64,000 nt of DNA from an uncultured Poribacteria bacterium (GTDB lineage: Bacteria; Poribacteria; WGA-4E; WGA-3G): NCBI GenBank assembly GCA_951828385.1, contig OX639973.1, positions 6,488,845-6,552,844 on the forward strand, written 5' to 3'. Shown piece by piece: positions 60,131 through 64,000 of this stretch. Position 1 is the stretch's first letter, and each line of letters opens with the position of its first letter. Under the pieces are notes generated by a model. The model saw only the letters and a list, made by a program, of their open reading frames with translations. It was not told the origin of the DNA and did not search any database. Both the position numbers and the translations under genes were made by a program.

Positions 60131-62401
60131 TCATTGCTGCTCCATTTGCAACTCAGGATCGCCTTCTGGAGATTCCGACAAATGCTCACCAAACCAAGTA
60201 AGTACTCGCTGCCAATAGTCAACCACATTCGGATAACGTCCTTGTTGCGGTGTATGCCCTTCATCCTCATATCGTGCTAAAACTGCCTTTTTTCCGAGTC
60301 TACGTAAACCGGAGAACATTTCCCCTGCCTGCGGAACAGCATTGTCGTCTAATGCACCAACAATCAATAATAAGGGGGTTTCCACCTTGTCAAGGAAAAA
60401 GATGGGGGAGTTTTCAATATATCGTTCTCGGAATTCCCAAAGGGAACCTCCCATTTTGCCCTGACTCCTCTCCGTCCAAGTGATCCAAGGGCTATCTCCG
60501 CCTTCTGTTAAATATCCATAGAAACTAATCAAATCGCTAATCGGTGCACTACTGACAGCAGCCGCAAACCGAGACGTTTGCGTAATCAATGCATTGACAC
60601 AGTACCCTCCGTAACTGTGCCCCATCACTCCTAAACGTTTGGCATCCGCAATTCCCCTGTCAACTACTGCATCTATACCAGAGAGAACACACTCGGTTAA
60701 TTCTTGAATCGGTGCGTTGGTTTCCATAGGCATATCTGGAAGAAAGACAACGTAACCTTGCTTCGTGAACAGAAAATTATGTCCCGTACCATCTGTTCCG
60801 AAATCGTTGCCCCTGTGTGATAAAAAAGAACCACCATAAACCTGTGTGATTAACGGGTACCTCTGTCCTTCAACATAGTCTGCGGGGAACAACAATGCGC
60901 CCTTTAGCTGTTTTCCAACGGGAGTCTGCCAAGTAATACTCTGAGAAGTACCGAGAGGTGCCTTTTCAATGCCGGAATTTAGGCGGGTAAGTTGCCTTGG
61001 GTTTTGAAAGTCAGCATCCGCTATCCACATCTCGGACGGATGGTTTATATCTTCAACACTATAGAAAATATCACCCGTCTGAGGTGCAACATCCATATTT
61101 TCCTTCCTATTATACACCCGCGTCTCTTCAACCAACCTCGTGATTTTTCGAGTTTCCAAGTTGATGCTATGAAACCCATGTTCTGTCCGCCTCAACGTCT
61201 GAACAGACACCGACTCAGCATTGTCTGGTGACCAGATGGTATCTGCTTCAGCTTGTTGAACAAGCCGAACAACACGTCGGTCAAATCCATCTGTTAATTT
61301 TTCAATGGCTCGACTGGCGACCTCAACGCGCCAAAGATGCCCTTGGGCTACACAGAACAGGTGTTGGCTATCTTTGCTCCATAAAGGCGGGTGTGAACTG
61401 TTTGCCAGTTCAATATCGCTACTCTGCGTGAGGTTTACTTGGCTACCGTCAGTTGTCGAAATGAGAAAAAGCTCCGATTTTGACGCTTCGGTTGAGAGCG
61501 GATACCCCTCTGTTGTATAAGCAATATAGCGACCATCTGGAGACCAACTAAACAAAAGTCCATGGAACTTAAGTGAATCCGCAATCAACCTTGGCGGAGT
61601 GCCATCAAGCGGAAAAAGATAAAACTCGTTCACGCCTTGAGCGTTTTCTAACTTCTCAAATCCTCGAAAGTTCACAACCCCCACAGTTGTACCATCAGGT
61701 GAAAGACGAAGACCAAATGGGTGGAATCCTTGCGCTAACGTCTGGACTTCACCCGTTGCGACTGTTATCACCCCTACATCTGAGCGAAACCAATGTCCCC
61801 ACGAGGGCCACCATAGTTCAGATTCACCTTCGGAGTTTTCTTTGTTTATAGGTGTTTCCCCAGGAGCACAACTTGCAAAGACTGTAACAGATACCGCTTC
61901 TTTGTCTGGCAGTGTTTCTTCGATGACCTCTGTTTCCGGTTGCAGCTTGACAACGATACGCGTTCCATCAGGTGTCCAGAGCGGCGGTGGACCGCTCTGC
62001 GAAAACGGTCGAATTGCAACCTCACTCGCGAGTCGCGGCTCATTTTCGCCCCTTTCCCATATCCATAACTGTGCTTTCCCATGCCTATCCGAATAAAAAG
62101 CCAGTTTCTCTCCATCCGGTGACCATGCTGGTCTATAACTTGTCCCCCAATTCGGTGTGAGATTTCGTGATTCTCTGTTCTTAACAGTAGCAAGCCAAAT
62201 TTCACTTCCTTCAAACCCAATGTTCAAACCTGATGGTAGGAAACGTTCAGATATCCTCCTTGCTTGATGTCTACGATAATTCTGAACAGCAACAGCAAGC
62301 TGATTGCCATCGGGTGAAGCAGCAATTGAATGAGAACGAGAGAGAAGTTCTAGGCAAAGAATATCATTAATACTCGCCCGCATATCGGCATACTTCATCA
62401 T
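60131..62401 (-). CDS. S9-family serine peptidase (dipeptidyl/acylaminoacyl peptidase-like)
   Basis: 756 residues from the ATG at 62401 (AAGGATG upstream; the longer frame to 62530 lacks a ribosome site). WD40-like / TolB-like propeller at the N-terminus (SIAASPDGNQLAVAVQ, PAWSPDGEKLAFYSD, FSWSPDGRYIAYTT), then an alpha/beta-hydrolase domain: Ser596 in GVMGHSYGGYC, Asp in VGALDDNAVP and His716 in EDEGHTPQQ make the catalytic triad. It has no signal peptide, so it likely works in the cytoplasm on oligopeptides. It complements the tricorn protease at 31709 in type, though far away. Confidence 0.9.
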   Translation of the reverse strand: MMKYADMRASINDILCLELLSRSHSIAASPDGNQLAVAVQNYRRHQARRISERFLPSGLNIGFEGSEIWLATVKNRESRNLTPNWGTSYRPAWSPDGEKLAFYSDRHGKAQLWIWERGENEPRLASEVAIRPFSQSGPPPLWTPDGTRIVVKLQPETEVIEETLPDKEAVSVTVFASCAPGETPINKENSEGESELWWPSWGHWFRSDVGVITVATGEVQTLAQGFHPFGLRLSPDGTTVGVVNFRGFEKLENAQGVNEFYLFPLDGTPPRLIADSLKFHGLLFSWSPDGRYIAYTTEGYPLSTEASKSELFLISTTDGSQVNLTQSSDIELANSSHPPLWSKDSQHLFCVAQGHLWRVEVASRAIEKLTDGFDRRVVRLVQQAEADTIWSPDNAESVSVQTLRRTEHGFHSINLETRKITRLVEETRVYNRKENMDVAPQTGDIFYSVEDINHPSEMWIADADFQNPRQLTRLNSGIEKAPLGTSQSITWQTPVGKQLKGALLFPADYVEGQRYPLITQVYGGSFLSHRGNDFGTDGTGHNFLFTKQGYVVFLPDMPMETNAPIQELTECVLSGIDAVVDRGIADAKRLGVMGHSYGGYCVNALITQTSRFAAAVSSAPISDLISFYGYLTEGGDSPWITWTERSQGKMGGSLWEFRERYIENSPIFFLDKVETPLLLIVGALDDNAVPQAGEMFSGLRRLGKKAVLARYEDEGHTPQQGRYPNVVDYWQRVLTWFGEHLSESPEGDPELQMEQQ

Positions 62402-62633
62402 TCCATCCTTGATTTTGTGTCCTATGCGCTTGGGTTCTGTTGTTCCTACAAACGAGCCCTTCAAAAGTCGTATGTTTTTTGTTTTTTTCAGAATGTTGGA
62501 AATATAAAACTTTGGACAACAATTGTCCAAAGTTTAGTAAGATGTGGTATTGATAATTTATCATTACCGAGATGAAAGCAACACCTTAGTTGCAAGGAAC
62601 TGTGAGAGAACTTTGTCGATCAAAGCAAATTCT

Positions 62634-62963
62634 CTAATCCGGTGAGAAATCTGTAATATCTGTTAATTCTGATTCTGCTATCAAGAGCGGCATACCTCGC
62701 AGTACACCACGGTTCGGCGTACATATAAGATAGGTCATCGACTCGAGTATCGCAACCACAAGTTCTTTGTTACGCGGATCCGGTTTCCCCACCTCCACAT
62801 AATAGTCTTTGCCTCGTTTCTGATAGGCAATACTGAAAATACGTCTATCTGAGACCTCCCAGTCCAGCGTTTCTTCCGCAAATTTCTTAACAGATTCCCA
62901 GACTTCCTCTGCTTGGGCATCATCTTTCGCTTTAGGAATAAAAAATTTTGTTTCTGTAGTCAT
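62634..62963 (-). CDS. Hypothetical protein, 109 residues
   Basis: From the ATG at 62963 (GAGAGGAATCAAG upstream). Mixed alpha/beta pattern (TETKFFIPKAKDDAQAEEVW, IFSIAYQKRGKDYYVEVGKP, VVAILESMTYLICTPNRGVL) with no signal or membrane segment and no motif I know. Probably soluble and real, because the ribosome site is good and codon use is ordinary. It is followed on the same strand by nothing within 200 bases. Function unknown. Confidence 0.65.
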   Translation of the reverse strand: MTTETKFFIPKAKDDAQAEEVWESVKKFAEETLDWEVSDRRIFSIAYQKRGKDYYVEVGKPDPRNKELVVAILESMTYLICTPNRGVLRGMPLLIAESELTDITDFSPD

Positions 62964-63042
62964 CTTGATTCCTCTCAAAAATCATCTGGTACAGGGAACA
63001 CTGTGATTTAGAAATTCTGAAGTGATAACATTTATCCATCAG

Positions 63043-63390
63043 CTAGGCAGCTACTTTTTCGGAAAAATAGCGATCTAACAATTCTTCCAAATCAAACAGA
63101 GAACCATTTAAATGGACAGGATCGATTGTTAATTCTGTTGCCTCAAGGGCAAAATCATCTAACAACTCTGATGTAATAACCGTATTGTCCAGATCAAACA
63201 GATAATGATTTAATTGGACAAAATCTGCGTTTATTTTCTCTGCAAATGTGGTGCCTCTTCGGTTCACTGCGTTAATGCGATCCTCAATTTGCGATGCAAG
63301 CAACCGCTTTCGCGTAGATTCCACTACTTCCTCAAGGATACCCTCCTCTTTGAGGAAATCATCAAAGTTACCACCAATATACTTATTCAT
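63043..63390 (-). CDS. Small protein with antitoxin-like N-terminus and unusual repeated C-terminus
   Basis: 115 residues from the ATG at 63390 (AGAGG six bases upstream). MNKYIGGNFDDFLKEEGIL and RKRLLASQI resemble the N-terminus of HTH antitoxin-type regulators (N-I-G-S-x-F-D-D-F-L-x-E-E-G-I-L). The DNA-binding HTH that should follow is absent. In its place is a segment with two like units, INADFVQLNHYLFDLDN and IDPVHLNGSLFDLEE. No toxin gene is adjacent. It may be a chimera or a protein that has lost DNA binding. Confidence 0.6.
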   Translation of the reverse strand: MNKYIGGNFDDFLKEEGILEEVVESTRKRLLASQIEDRINAVNRRGTTFAEKINADFVQLNHYLFDLDNTVITSELLDDFALEATELTIDPVHLNGSLFDLEELLDRYFSEKVAA

Positions 63391-63423
63391 AATCAACCTC
63401 TTACTTTGCCGTAGGACGCAAAG

Positions 63424-63447
63424 AGGCGAGGCATGGAGACCTCGCCT
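63424..63447. repeat. 8-bp hairpin in the gap downstream of the truncated hydrolase gene
   Basis: AGGCGAGG (63424-63431) pairs with CCTCGCCT (63440-63447) around an 8-base loop. A's follow on the plus strand and TCTTTGCG on the minus strand, so it is a poor terminator for the minus-strand gene. GGCGAGG / CCTCGCC also occur near 37790 and 16454, suggesting one more mobile palindrome. Confidence 0.5.
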
Positions 63448-63480
63448 AAAAATAAAAAATGAGACTCTATTAGCACAACC

Positions 63481-64000
63481 TTATGCCGGAAGCCCGTCAA
63501 CAGCCGTAAAGAAATCAGCGTTTGATGCGCTAAACCCATACTGCTGCTCCACTTCCCGAATAGCGATCTCTGTTGTGAACAGATTATCGTAGGTATCCGG
63601 GAACTCCACACCCGTTGTGGCATCACGGAGTAGCACCATGTTATAACCATACCTTGACATAGATCGGATACCGTAATCCCTGCCCAATACACACCAATTC
63701 GTTGCGAAACCAGCAAAGATCAGATGCAAAATACGCCGCTCCTCCATGAGTTCATGCAACTGCTGCCCCGTTGCAATCACAAAGTCATCATCTTGTACAT
63801 CAATTGCGGGAGAGACAGCGAGTTGTGAAGCGAGTTTATCCCAATGGATACCGATCCCCGGCGGTTGGCTGCGCGGACCGCGATAAACGGCATAGTCCCC
63901 CTGGCGACCACGGAAATCGGAGGGCGGCCATGTCGAAGGTGTTGAAGGCTCAGGCGGTTTGTGGCGTTTAAGTTGCGGATACTGCTCCGCCACCGGTGGC
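63481..64000 (-). CDS. Isochorismatase-family cysteine hydrolase (5' end outside the window)
   Basis: At least 173 residues; the frame is open to the window edge, so the true start is unseen (a GTG at 63993 is merely the first in-frame start). FAGFATNWCVLGRDYG holds the nucleophilic Cys; DDDFVIATGQQLHELMEE, ILHLIFAGF and MVLLRDATTGVEFPDTYD are family blocks. The N-terminal catalytic Asp should lie upstream. Members hydrolyse small amides such as nicotinamide or biuret, or isochorismate. No neighbour indicates which. Confidence 0.8.
   Translation of the reverse strand, partial: PPVAEQYPQLKRHKPPEPSTPSTWPPSDFRGRQGDYAVYRGPRSQPPGIGIHWDKLASQLAVSPAIDVQDDDFVIATGQQLHELMEERRILHLIFAGFATNWCVLGRDYGIRSMSRYGYNMVLLRDATTGVEFPDTYDNLFTTEIAIREVEQQYGFSASNADFFTAVDGLPA

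Noticed and set aside
63424-63447. Rho-independent terminator for the isochorismatase-family gene
   Set aside because: On the minus strand the stem is followed by TCTTTGCG rather than a U-run; the A-run is on the wrong side.
1-64000. tRNA, rRNA or riboswitch genes
   Set aside because: Reading both strands I found no cloverleaf-like or rRNA-like segment; a dedicated covariance-model search would be needed to exclude small RNAs.

Overview
The window looks like chromosomal DNA from an uncultured, environmental, Gram-negative-type bacterium. The mix of Gfo/Idh/MocA oxidoreductases, a phytanoyl-CoA-type dioxygenase, xylose-isomerase-like TIM barrels, LamG proteins, a tricorn protease and very large ECF sigma-factor proteins recalls Candidatus Poribacteria. 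That is an inference from gene content, not from a marker gene. I saw no rRNA, tRNA or CRISPR array. Ordinary housekeeping promoters are recognisable: TTGACA-N17-TATACT occurs twice, divergently, near 20.1 kb.

Region 1 (1-17.6 kb, minus strand) is the most unusual part. Three paralogous genes (4111-7131, 8505-11393, 13484-16384) each encode one polypeptide with an N-terminal ECF sigma factor (regions 2 and 4), one transmembrane helix, a nearly invariant linker containing DLRNQAGRF, and about 650 residues of Asp-box (BNR-like) beta-propeller. The predicted topology puts the sigma factor in the cytoplasm and the propeller outside. Each sits in an operon with different exported or membrane-anchored proteins of unknown function. 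All three operons are preceded by the same bipartite element on the minus strand, TATGCA(A/C)CC, then 17 bases, then a (C/T)GTC- or CATC-type box. This has the shape of an ECF promoter and differs from the housekeeping promoters nearby. I propose a family of membrane-tethered, self-contained sensor sigma factors that switch on their own operons. A 1244-bp IS3-family element has recently split one exported partner gene.

Region 2 (17.6-35 kb) holds a HEAT-repeat lipoprotein, a yiiM-nagB pair, an oxidoreductase and a PhyH dioxygenase, two LamG proteins, a three-gene sugar or polyol oxidation cluster, an ABC exporter and a tricorn protease with its active-site residues intact.

Region 3 (about 35.1-39.4 kb) looks visibly AT-richer and probably acquired. 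It carries a TcmP / three-Cys-motif pair, the wreck of a toxin-antitoxin locus, and an exported metzincin-like protease with dockerin-type repeats. That protease ends in the same short C-terminal signature as the two LamG proteins.

Region 4 (39.4-64 kb) is mixed metabolism and housekeeping. It holds a divergent acetokinase, an ABC-2 permease, a PAP2 phosphatase, a DegT aminotransferase, a DCC1-lipase-maturation-factor fusion, an inositol-phosphatase-family enzyme, paired GNATs, a cyclase, a CCA-adding enzyme, a site-2 protease, scpA-scpB-thrC, xylA, cstA, a coiled-coil/HNH pair, a methyltransferase, an S9 peptidase, two small proteins and a truncated isochorismatase-family gene. Small palindromic and MITE-like repeats lie in many intergenic gaps.
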